Assembly: GCA_017882285.1 (NCBI GenBank)
Contig: JADGPS010000015.1
Span: 1-47,481, forward strand
From: Paludibacter sp.
GTDB lineage: Bacteria; Bacteroidota; Bacteroidia; Bacteroidales; Paludibacteraceae
Direction of reading: 5' to 3'
DNA: 47,481 bases
The notes below the pieces were generated by a model, which was given only the letters and a program-made list of their open reading frames with translations, was not told the DNA's origin and did not search any database. Below are positions 18,377-25,063 of the stretch, piece after piece. The stretch's first letter is position 1; every line of letters begins with the position of its first letter. A program made the translations under genes and the position numbers.

Positions 18377-19696
18377 TTATCTGTGTTTTCCCATTTTCAA
18401 TTTTCCCTGACTCATGGTAGCCATTTTCATCATTTTGCCGGTTTGTTCGAATTGTTTCAGCAAACGATTTACATCCACAATAGTCGTTCCGCTTCCTTTG
18501 GCAATGCGTTGTTTGCGGCTTCCGTTCAACAGGTTTGGATTTTCGCGTTCGCGGGGTGTCATGGAATAAATAATGGCTTCGATTCCTTTAAATGCGTTAT
18601 CGTCAATATCCACATCCTTTAACGCTTTTCCCATGCCGGGTATCATGGCTGCTAAATCTTTGATATTTCCCATTTTTTTGATTTGTTCAATCTGAGAAAT
18701 AAAGTCATTAAAATCAAATTGATTTTTGGCAATTCGTTTTTGAATGCGTCTTGCTTCATCTTCATCGTATTGTTCCTGAGCACGTTCCACCAACGAAACA
18801 ATATCACCCATCCCCAAAATCCGGTCGGCCATACGTTCGGGATAAAATACATCCAACGCATCCATTTTTTCGCCTGTTCCAACAAATTTAATCGGTTTGT
18901 TTACCACCGAGCGAATTGAAAGTGCGGCTCCACCACGTGTATCACCATCGAGTTTGGTCAGGATTACACCATCGAAGTTCAATCTTTCGTTAAATTCTTT
19001 TGCCGTATTGACTGCATCTTGTCCTGTCATGGAATCCACAACAAAGAGAATTTCCTGAGGCTGCAAGGCTTTTTTGATGGCTGCAATTTCGTTCATCATC
19101 ATTTCGTCCACCGCCAAACGACCAGCCGTATCGACAATTACCACATCATTTCCATGCAGTTTGGCATATTTTAAAGCAGCCTCGGCAATCGCTACCGGAT
19201 TTTTACTTTCCAAATCGGAATAAACAGGTACTCCGAGTTGTTCTGCAATCACTTTCAGCTGCTCAATAGCTGCCGGACGATAGACGTCACAAGCCACCAG
19301 CAAAGGATTTTTACCTCGTTTTGTTTTTAGCAAATTAGCCAGCTTACCGGAAAATGTCGTTTTCCCCGAACCTTGCAAACCTGCCATCAAAATTACGGTT
19401 GGAGAACCTTTCAGATTGATATCCACGCTCTGACCACCCATCAACTCGGCTAATTCGTCGTGAACAATTTTTACCATTAACTGATTTGGCTTCAGCGAAG
19501 TAAGCACGTTCTGACCCAGGGCTTTTTCTTTTACTGTTTCGGTAAATGTTTTGGCAATTTTATAATTTACGTCGGCATCCAAAAGGGCTTTACGCACATC
19601 TTTCAACGTTTCCGCCACATTGATTTCGGTAATTCTACCTTCGCCTTTCAGGATTTTAAACGACCGTTCCAGTCTTTCACTAAGAGATTCAAACAT
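18377..19696 (-). CDS. ffh: signal recognition particle GTPase Ffh
   Basis: SRP54 homologue, 439 residues, which binds 4.5S RNA and signal sequences and docks with FtsY at the inner membrane. N domain (residues 1-90), then the G domain with GLQGSGKTTFSGKLA (P loop), VACDVYRPAA, DTAGRL and TKLDGDTRGG, then the M domain with MGDIVSLVERAQEQ, IPGMGKALK and the RRxRIAKGSG-like SRKQRIAKGSGT helix that contacts RNA. The tail GKLKMGKHR is short. First gene of the probable ffh-folD-rsmE unit; its -7 motif is at 19813-19820, beyond a family A repeat pair that forms part of the leader. Confidence 0.96.
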   Translation of the reverse strand: MFESLSERLERSFKILKGEGRITEINVAETLKDVRKALLDADVNYKIAKTFTETVKEKALGQNVLTSLKPNQLMVKIVHDELAELMGGQSVDINLKGSPTVILMAGLQGSGKTTFSGKLANLLKTKRGKNPLLVACDVYRPAAIEQLKVIAEQLGVPVYSDLESKNPVAIAEAALKYAKLHGNDVVIVDTAGRLAVDEMMMNEIAAIKKALQPQEILFVVDSMTGQDAVNTAKEFNERLNFDGVILTKLDGDTRGGAALSIRSVVNKPIKFVGTGEKMDALDVFYPERMADRILGMGDIVSLVERAQEQYDEDEARRIQKRIAKNQFDFNDFISQIEQIKKMGNIKDLAAMIPGMGKALKDVDIDDNAFKGIEAIIYSMTPRERENPNLLNGSRKQRIAKGSGTTIVDVNRLLKQFEQTGKMMKMATMSQGKLKMGKHR

Positions 19697-19713
19697 AAGT
19701 TTCTGATATTTAA

Positions 19714-19796
19714 TTACCCTTAACCCCTAAAGGGGAATAAAAGCTGTTTAATGAAAACTATTGAAAAAACAAATCCCCCTTTAGGGGTTAGGGATC
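19714..19796. repeat. family A inverted pair in the ffh leader
   Basis: Left copy at about 19714-19738 (CCCTTAACCCCTAAAGGGGA) and inverted right copy at about 19772-19796 (ATCCCCCTTTAGGGGTTAGG), with a spacer of roughly 33 bases. It lies between the -7 motif and the ffh start, so it is probably transcribed and can fold as a long hairpin. Confidence 0.8.
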
Positions 19797-19812
19797 TTAT
19801 TTTTTGAGAGCA

Positions 19813-19820
19813 CAAAGGTA
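19813..19820 (-). promoter_or_regulatory. TAnnTTTG -7 motif for ffh
   Basis: The minus strand reads TACCTTTG, 117 bases upstream of the ffh ATG; the family A pair lies between the two. Confidence 0.55.
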
Positions 19821-19874
19821 CAATAAATTCAACTTATATTCAAACCCCGGCCTTCTATCAATGTGATTAGTCGG

Positions 19875-20456
19875 TTAATTTAGCTCCTTTTTTACAAATT
19901 CAATCAAGTCAGGGAAAAATTGGTGAAACCGTTTTTCCAACTCTTCATGATTTTGAATCAGAAAATCAATTGTTTTTTCGGGATTTATGGCTGGCACTTT
20001 ATAAGTTTTCATTATTTCCAGCGAGCTTTTCAGTCCTTCCAGGCTGGCATACTTGCCCAATCGGTTTGTAAAAATAAAATGAAAAATAAAACCTTTTACT
20101 CTGTCAGGCAGATATTTATAATTGATTAGGACTGAAAAATAAAAACGGTAAGCAAATCGGTTCAGCGAAGTTTGCGGAGCATACATTGTGAAGTTATTTG
20201 CAAGGAAATAATCGAAATACACATCGACCAGTATTCCCGAATAACGTCCAAACGCAGGACGAAGCAAAGCAATAGTTACCTGAACTACTTCATGCGAATC
20301 GGTAAAAGTATCAATTGTTCGATGTAACAAGATTCCATTACGAATGGTTACCGGATATGCATCCAACCGATTCCCTTTTACAAAATCACCGATAAAATTC
20401 CCTATTTGAATCCGTGAATCTCTTCCTGACAAAAAAATATGCGCTAAATAATTCAA
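19875..20456 (-). CDS. ACP phosphodiesterase-like protein (AcpH/DUF479 family)
   Basis: 193 residues from a TTG start at 20456, giving the family N-terminus (M)NYLAHIFLSGRDSRIQIGNFIGDFVKGN, very like E. coli AcpH in start and length. The frame is open to an ATG at 20555, but a -7 motif (20478-20485) lies inside that stretch, which argues for the TTG. AcpH removes the phosphopantetheine arm from acyl carrier protein. Metal-binding HD-like residues are present: GDFVKGN, LHRTIDTFTDSHEVV, VDVYFDYFLANNF. Enzyme activity is inferred from the family; many DUF479 members are untested. Divergent from the TetR gene. Confidence 0.8.
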   Translation of the reverse strand: MNYLAHIFLSGRDSRIQIGNFIGDFVKGNRLDAYPVTIRNGILLHRTIDTFTDSHEVVQVTIALLRPAFGRYSGILVDVYFDYFLANNFTMYAPQTSLNRFAYRFYFSVLINYKYLPDRVKGFIFHFIFTNRLGKYASLEGLKSSLEIMKTYKVPAINPEKTIDFLIQNHEELEKRFHQFFPDLIEFVKKELN

Positions 20457-20477
20457 GGTGGTAATTCTATTTTCGAA

Positions 20478-20485
20478 CAAAAGTA
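20478..20485 (-). promoter_or_regulatory. TAnnTTTG -7 motif for the AcpH-like gene
   Basis: The minus strand reads TACTTTTG. It is 21 bases upstream of the TTG at 20456 and downstream of the ATG at 20555, so it decides the start. Confidence 0.5.
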
Positions 20486-20610
20486 AGAAAAAATTGCCGT
20501 TTTGTTTTAAGGAATTTCCGTAACAAATTAGTCGTTCATGATAGTATATAGACACAAACTATTGATTTATTGTTTTTTCAGATTAAAAGTTTAACTAAAA
20601 ATATAGTTTA

Positions 20611-20628
20611 AATGAATGATTGTTCATT
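20611..20628. promoter_or_regulatory. candidate TetR operator 1
   Basis: AATGAATGATTGTTCATT, an inverted repeat directly upstream of the -7 motif of the TetR gene. A similar site stands before the nitroreductase gene (21235-21252). Confidence 0.55.
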
Positions 20629-20636
20629 TATCTTTG
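20629..20636 (+). promoter_or_regulatory. TAnnTTTG -7 motif of the TetR gene
   Basis: TATCTTTG, with only 4 bases between it and the ATG at 20641. The transcript would be leaderless or nearly so, and the operator touches the motif on its upstream side. Confidence 0.6.
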
Positions 20637-20640
20637 CACC

Positions 20641-21213
20641 ATGAGAGTAAAAGATGAAGAAAAAGTGAACCGAATCTACCGGGCTGCTATGAAAGTAGTG
20701 AACAGCGATGGTTTTCAGGGTAGTTCCATGTCGAAAATTGCCAAAGAGGCTGATGTTTCTGCTGCAACCATTTACCTCTATTTTGAGAATAAAGATGATA
20801 TGATCAAAAAGCTGTTTATTCATCTTAAATCCGGAATGGGTAATTCCTATTTTAAAGATACAAATGATTTGACTCCCTCAAAAGGCACTTTCAGAACTAT
20901 CTGGTTAAATCATTATCAGTATATTATGGATAATATGGAAGAATATAATTTTCTGGAAAATTTTTCCAATTGTCCTTTAATTGAACGAATCGAGAAGGAA
21001 TATAAACCCGATTACTGTCCGGTTATCGAATCGCTTTTCGAAAAATCCAAATCGCAAGGACTTTTACTGAACCTGAATAATGATTTACTCTACAGTTTGT
21101 TGTTTTTGCCTGTGAACTATCTGGTTAAGAAATCAAAATCAAATGGGACAACCCTAGGCACGAATGAATTAATCGAAGTGTTTGAGGCTTCCTGGAGGGC
21201 AATCTGCAAATAA
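20641..21213 (+). CDS. TetR/AcrR family transcriptional regulator
   Basis: 190 residues from the ATG at 20641; the frame is open from a TTG at 20622's codon upstream, but that part overlaps the promoter. The N-terminal helix-turn-helix is clear: RIYRAAMKVVNSDGFQGSSM, SKIAKEADVSAATIYLYFENKD (residues about 8-55). The ligand-binding part has no recognisable family features that reveal the ligand. A palindrome before this gene recurs before the nitroreductase 90 bases downstream, so it probably represses itself and the nitroreductase. The inducer may be an electrophile or quinone-like compound, by analogy with similar pairs; this is a guess. Confidence 0.88.
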   Translation: MRVKDEEKVNRIYRAAMKVVNSDGFQGSSMSKIAKEADVSAATIYLYFENKDDMIKKLFIHLKSGMGNSYFKDTNDLTPSKGTFRTIWLNHYQYIMDNMEEYNFLENFSNCPLIERIEKEYKPDYCPVIESLFEKSKSQGLLLNLNNDLLYSLLFLPVNYLVKKSKSNGTTLGTNELIEVFEASWRAICK

Positions 21214-21234
21214 TTATATAATATTTTGACTATA

Positions 21235-21252
21235 AATGAACAGTTGTTTATT
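21235..21252. promoter_or_regulatory. candidate TetR operator 2
   Basis: AATGAACAGTTGTTTATT, 48 bases upstream of the nitroreductase ATG. It shares most positions with operator 1 and is itself a near palindrome around TGAACA/TGTTTA. Confidence 0.55.
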
Positions 21253-21300
21253 TTAATGAGATAACATAAAAATCAATCATACTTACAAAACAATAAATTT

Positions 21301-21927
21301 ATGAACTTAATTGACCAACTTAACTGGCGATATGCCACTAAACGAATGAATGGGGCAAAAGTTCCGCAAGAAAAAGTAGATAGAATCCTGGAAGCAATAC
21401 GGTTAGCACCGACTTCATTTGGATTACAACCGTTTAAAGTAATTGTTGTAGAAGATATTTCATTGCGCGAAAAGATATTCAACGAAGCCTGTCACCAACC
21501 GCAAATGAAAGAAGGTTCACATGTGCTCGTTTTCGCTGCTAACAAAAAAGTGAGTGCCGAACAAATAGATGATTATATGCAGTTAATCGCAGCAACAAGG
21601 GAAATTTCCGTTGATAGTTTAAGCGGTTTTCGTGCTTCATTTGACGGAATCGTTGCCGGGATCGCGGAAAAAAATTATGCCTGGACAGCCCGTCAGGCTT
21701 ATATCGCTTTTGGTGTGGGAATTGCAGCCGCTGCTATGGAAGAGGTTGATGCAACCCCAATGGAAGGATTCAGTGTTGAAGCATTGGACAAAGTTCTCGG
21801 ACTGACTGAACAAAACCTGAGTGCGGTTACTATTCTGGCACTTGGTTATCGCGACGAAGCAAATGACAGGCTTGCAAAAGCAGCAAAAGTGCGTAAAAGC
21901 AAAGAAACCCTACTCGAATTCAGATAA
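21301..21927 (+). CDS. nitroreductase family NAD(P)H-dependent oxidoreductase
   Basis: FMN enzyme of 208 residues in the NfsB-like branch. FMN contacts are visible at RYATKRM (residues 10-16) and APTSFGLQPFKVIVV (about 36-50), plus the late KVLGLTEQNLSAVTILALGYRDE. Likely dimeric and cytoplasmic, reducing quinones or nitro compounds; the true substrate cannot be read from sequence. Lies 87 bases after the TetR gene, with a shared candidate operator, so it is probably the main target of that regulator. Confidence 0.88.
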   Translation: MNLIDQLNWRYATKRMNGAKVPQEKVDRILEAIRLAPTSFGLQPFKVIVVEDISLREKIFNEACHQPQMKEGSHVLVFAANKKVSAEQIDDYMQLIAATREISVDSLSGFRASFDGIVAGIAEKNYAWTARQAYIAFGVGIAAAAMEEVDATPMEGFSVEALDKVLGLTEQNLSAVTILALGYRDEANDRLAKAAKVRKSKETLLEFR

Positions 21928-22087
21928 TTTCAATTCGAAATTACTCTCCCATAAGGAGCAATATAAGCCCGTATAGATGAAGAAAGTCGTATGAAAAGAA
22001 TGCAACGAGATTCAATATACGGGTTTAATATTTAGTTTACACCACTCTAAATTTTTAATGAATAACTTGCAATACAGATTATTTCTC

Positions 22088-22095
22088 TAATTTTG
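22088..22095 (+). promoter_or_regulatory. TAnnTTTG -7 motif before murB
   Basis: TAATTTTG, 252 bases upstream of the murB ATG. Either murB has a long leader or this drives a separate small RNA. Confidence 0.45.
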
Positions 22096-22111
22096 TCCGT
22101 CCAAATACAGG

Positions 22112-22222
22112 GTTTATTGTGTTATTCGGTTGGATTTTTCGTATTTAGAAGCAAATAAACGGCTGTATCAGAACTTTTGTCCCGGTTTCGAATTCCAAAC
22201 GCTACAACCCGTTTTTCTGTTA
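22112..22222 (+). ncRNA. candidate small structured RNA (unidentified)
   Basis: Starts about 17 bases after a TAnnTTTG motif. GGGTTT (about 22113) can pair with AACCCG before a GTTTTTCTG tail (about 22207-22217), closing a 100-base domain with an inner stem GTTTATT/AATAAAC. I do not recognise a known RNA family, and the pairing is modest; this may only be leader sequence. Confidence 0.25.
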
Positions 22223-22347
22223 TTCAAATTCTGATAAATTAGTATACAGATATTCAAATGAAATTGATTATTAGTTAATTACAATTCTTGGCAAGCCGAG
22301 TGGGAAATTGTGTAATTGATAATTAGGAATTATATAATGCTCTGATC

Positions 22348-23358
22348 ATGATTATACACCAAAACGCGTCACTTCTTCCATTTAATACCTTTGGCATTGA
22401 TGCTAAAGCTGATTATATAATTGAATATAACTCAGTACCAGAGTTGCAAGAGGCGTTGCATACTGAAATGGTGAAATCAAATCGATTGTTACACGTTGGC
22501 AGTGGAAGTAATTTGCTGTTTATGCATGATTTTAAAGGTGTGGTGCTTCATTCTCTTATCAAATCCATTGAAAGAATTCAGGAAGATGCCGATGCCGTTT
22601 ATCTGAAAGTGGGTTCGGGAGTAGTGTGGGACGATTTTGTGGCGTATTGTGTCGAAAGCGATTGGGGAGGAGTGGAGAATCTTTCGCTGATTCCGGGTGA
22701 AGTGGGAGCCTCAGCCGTACAGAATATAGGTGCGTATGGAGTGGAAGTGCAGGATGTGATTGTGGAAGTGAATACAGTGGAAATTGAGAATGCTACAGTT
22801 CGTACATTTTCCAAAGAAGAATGTCACTTCAGTTATCGCCAAAGTATTTTTAAAAACGAATTGAAAGGCAAATATATCGTTACCTCAGTTGTTTTCAGGT
22901 TAAATAAACGACCCGTTTTTAAAATCAATTATCAGCATTTGGAAGCGGAAGTCCTGAAAAACGGAAGCATCGATTTACTTTCTATCCGCAAAATCATTAT
23001 CGCCATTCGCGAAAGCAAATTGCCTCATCCAAAAGTGTACGGCAATGCCGGTAGTTTTTTTATGAATCCGGTAATATCAAAACAATCTTTCTTTAATTTA
23101 CAAGCCCGGTATCCTCAGATTCCGCATTACTTTGTCTCCGAAAAGGAAGAAAAACTCCCTGCAGGATGGCTGATAGAACAGTGTGGTTGGAAGGGAAAAC
23201 AAATCGGGAATGCAGCCGTTCACGACAAACAAGCGTTGGTTTTGGTCAATCGGGGTGGTGCTACCGGAGCCGAAATAATTTTTCTGGCCGAACAAATCCA
23301 AGCTTCTGTAAAAGAAAAATTTGGAATAGAGTTGAAGCCGGAAGTGAATTATATTTGA
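22348..23358 (+). CDS. murB: UDP-N-acetylenolpyruvoylglucosamine reductase
   Basis: FAD/NADPH enzyme making UDP-MurNAc in the cytoplasm; 336 residues, the E. coli-like type I length. FAD-binding stretch LLHVGSGSNLLFMHDFKGVV; ENLSLIPGEVGASAVQNIGAYGVEV; catalytic-site Tyr/Arg in CHFSYRQSIFK; the proton-donor Ser in YGNAGSFFMNPV; late Glu in LKPEVNYI. The start at 22348 gives the normal N-terminus (HQNASLLPFNTFGI). It converges on mltG with only a family A repeat between the two stop codons. Confidence 0.95.
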   Translation: MIIHQNASLLPFNTFGIDAKADYIIEYNSVPELQEALHTEMVKSNRLLHVGSGSNLLFMHDFKGVVLHSLIKSIERIQEDADAVYLKVGSGVVWDDFVAYCVESDWGGVENLSLIPGEVGASAVQNIGAYGVEVQDVIVEVNTVEIENATVRTFSKEECHFSYRQSIFKNELKGKYIVTSVVFRLNKRPVFKINYQHLEAEVLKNGSIDLLSIRKIIIAIRESKLPHPKVYGNAGSFFMNPVISKQSFFNLQARYPQIPHYFVSEKEEKLPAGWLIEQCGWKGKQIGNAAVHDKQALVLVNRGGATGAEIIFLAEQIQASVKEKFGIELKPEVNYI

Positions 23359-23359
23359 A

Positions 23360-23387
23360 GAATCCCTTTAGAGGTTAGGGGTCATTA
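23360..23387. repeat. single family A repeat between murB and mltG
   Basis: AATCCCTTTAGAGGTTAGGG followed by GTCATTA fills the 26 bases between the murB stop and the mltG stop. It is a degenerate copy and has no inverted partner nearby; it may serve as a shared terminator. Confidence 0.7.
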
Positions 23388-24434
23388 TTTGAATATCTTC
23401 AGTTCATTCAGTTTTTGCTGATATTTTTTTGCATTTGCTTGATGTTCAGCCCAGTTGGAAGCAAACTTGTGCTCTCCGTTAAGCGTTTCCGAAGCACACA
23501 TATAAATATAATTGTGATGAGCGTAATTTAATACAGCATCAATTCCGCTTTCTGTTGCAACACGAATTGGTCCGGGTGGTAAGCCGTGATTCCGATAGGT
23601 GTTATACGGCGAAATAAACAGAATCTGCTTAATTCCAATGCGTTTCAGACTGAAATCGCCCACAGCAAATTTCAACGTTGGATCAGCCTGAAGCGGCATA
23701 CCTTTTTTCAAGCGGTTTATGTACAATCCGGCTACTTTCGGGCGATCGGTTTTATTATTCGTTTCTTCCTCCACAATCGACGCCAATGTGCTTACTTCAG
23801 CCGGCGTGAGGGGAATGGCAGCAGCTTTTGCTTTGCGATCGTCTGTCCAGAATTTGGTATATTCCCTGTTCATTCGCTCGAAGAGTGCTTTGGCATTCGT
23901 GTTCCAAAAAACCTCATACGTATTCGGGATGAAAAGCGAAATGGAAGTTGCCGGATTCAAGTGGTAGGTTGCTAAGAAAGCCGTATCGTTGAGCAATTTC
24001 AGGATGCTCGTTGAATCAGCCATTAATTCCGAACCCAGCCGTGCAGCAAGTTGCTGCTTGGTGCGCATGTTGTTGAACGTGAGTCGAACCGGAGTTTGTC
24101 GTCCGCTTCGTAAAATCCGGACCAATTGAAAGTTATTCATGCCTCTTTTGAGTTCATACCTTCCGGAGCGGATTTTCTCATCATAATGAAGGATGCCGGC
24201 AACCTGTTTAAAAGAGAATACTGTGAGTACATTCGCATCCTTTTTAAGTAAGCGGGTCACATCGTTGAACGTACTGCTATCGGGTATACACAGAAAGGCT
24301 TTCTCCTCTGATTTAGGGAAAATATTAGGGGCAAACAGGATATAGGCAAAATACAGAAAAACCGCTACTACGCCGTAGCCAATCCATTTACTGATTTTAG
24401 TAGTTTGCTTTTTTTGTTTCATTTTAGTTGTCAT
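23385..24434 (-). CDS. mltG: endolytic peptidoglycan transglycosylase MltG (YceG-like)
   Basis: 349 residues with one N-terminal membrane anchor (about residues 17-38, WIGYGVVAVFLYFAYILF) and a periplasmic YceG-like domain. It cleaves nascent glycan strands and probably ends their elongation. The catalytic motif ASIVEEETNNKTDRPKVAGLY holds the Glu; LQADPTLKFAV, YNTYRNHGLPPGPI and the late AHHNYIYMCAS also match the family. The ATG at 24434 or the next at 24422 could start it. It lies near murB and the PBP gene but on a separate transcript; -7 motif at 24469-24476. Confidence 0.93.
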   Translation of the reverse strand: MTTKMKQKKQTTKISKWIGYGVVAVFLYFAYILFAPNIFPKSEEKAFLCIPDSSTFNDVTRLLKKDANVLTVFSFKQVAGILHYDEKIRSGRYELKRGMNNFQLVRILRSGRQTPVRLTFNNMRTKQQLAARLGSELMADSTSILKLLNDTAFLATYHLNPATSISLFIPNTYEVFWNTNAKALFERMNREYTKFWTDDRKAKAAAIPLTPAEVSTLASIVEEETNNKTDRPKVAGLYINRLKKGMPLQADPTLKFAVGDFSLKRIGIKQILFISPYNTYRNHGLPPGPIRVATESGIDAVLNYAHHNYIYMCASETLNGEHKFASNWAEHQANAKKYQQKLNELKIFK

Positions 24435-24468
24435 AGTTCCGGTATATTGTTAGGTTCAATTGATGCCA

Positions 24469-24476
24469 CAAAAATA
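24469..24476 (-). promoter_or_regulatory. TAnnTTTG -7 motif for mltG
   Basis: The minus strand reads TATTTTTG, 34 bases upstream of the mltG ATG. Confidence 0.45.
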
Positions 24477-24583
24477 CGGATTTGTTTTGAGATAAATAAA
24501 AAGTAATCAAAAATCAGCATGTTTAATTTCATTTTTCATTTCTAACTGACAGATTGTCAACTAATAAAATGGTAAATGGTAAA

Positions 24584-24603
24584 CCAGCCTGCCGGCTGGC
24601 AGG
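24584..24603. repeat. GC-rich palindrome CCTGCC/GGCAGG, copy 1
   Basis: Overlapping inverted repeats CCAGCC/GGCTGG and CCTGCC/GGCAGG in AT-rich DNA upstream of the tRNA. A related palindrome stands at 37198-37216, so this is probably a third dispersed repeat family. Confidence 0.5.
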
Positions 24604-24656
24604 TGGATAAACGATCAATTTCGAACGATCGGTTTTGATAATCAAAAACTCTTTTC

Positions 24657-24664
24657 TATCTTTG
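24657..24664 (+). promoter_or_regulatory. TAnnTTTG -7 motif for tRNA-Ser
   Basis: TATCTTTG, 21 bases before the tRNA 5' end, placing the start of transcription in the short precursor leader. Confidence 0.65.
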
Positions 24665-24685
24665 CACCCGCAAAAGCGAAGTTTT

Positions 24686-24775
24686 GGAAGTTTGGGTGAG
24701 TGGCTGAAACCACCAGTTTGCTAAACTGACGTACGGGCAACCGTACCGCGAGTTCGAATCTCGCAGCTTCCGCCA
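24686..24775 (+). tRNA. tRNA-Ser(GCT)
   Basis: 90 bases including an encoded CCA end (24773-24775). Acceptor stem GGAAGTT pairs with AGCTTCC (one G-T pair), discriminator G. The anticodon loop TTGCTAA puts GCT at 24720-24722. The long variable arm (ACGTACGGGCAACCGTACC region) and the GTTCGAATC T loop fit tRNA-Ser. It reads AGC and AGU codons. Confidence 0.95.
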
Positions 24776-24777
24776 TA

Positions 24778-24813
24778 AACGCCGGATACTGAAAAGTGTC
24801 CGGCGTTTTTTTT
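24778..24813 (+). terminator. intrinsic terminator of tRNA-Ser
   Basis: An 11-base stem, AACGCCGGATA (24778-24788) with TGTCCGGCGTT (24797-24807), 8-base loop, then a run of eight T (24806-24813). It directly follows the CCA end and is directly followed by the first family B repeat. Confidence 0.9.
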
Positions 24814-25063
24814 GGGACGACGGAGTTCCGACTCCTTTTGGGACGCCGGAATTCCGATTCCGGCTTTCTCATGGTCGGATTCGGAAATCCGACCTCTCGG
24901 TTTATTCGGGACGACGGAGTTCCAACTCCGTCACTTTCTTATGTCGGAATCGGAATTATTCCCTTCGGTCATGACCGTTGGTTCCGACGTCCCGGGGAAA
25001 ATCCGACGTCCCGGATACCTCCGTCAATATTCTTATGGTCGGAGTCGGAACTCCGACCTCCCG
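24814..25063. repeat. family B palindromic repeat array, about three units
   Basis: Tandem imperfect units of 60-90 bases. Each has a left arm like CGGGACGACGGAGTTCCGAC, a middle CACTTTCTTATG or CAATATTCTTATG, and a right arm like GTCGGAACTCCGACGTCCCG. Arms are palindromic on their own and complementary to each other. Units run about 24814-24900, 24908-24999 and 25001-25063. The last right arm overlaps the RAYT reading frame. Open frames in this stretch are repeat-derived and not genes. Confidence 0.85.

Larger units (their letters stand above)
21928..22347. other. 420-base region between nitroreductase and murB
   Basis: No protein gene is seen. It holds a long-range inverted repeat (AGCCCGTATA near 21967 and TATACGGGTT near 22015) that may end the nitroreductase transcript, a TAnnTTTG motif at 22088-22095, a possible small structured RNA, and AT-rich TTAATTAC-type low-complexity sequence before murB. 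Confidence 0.5.
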
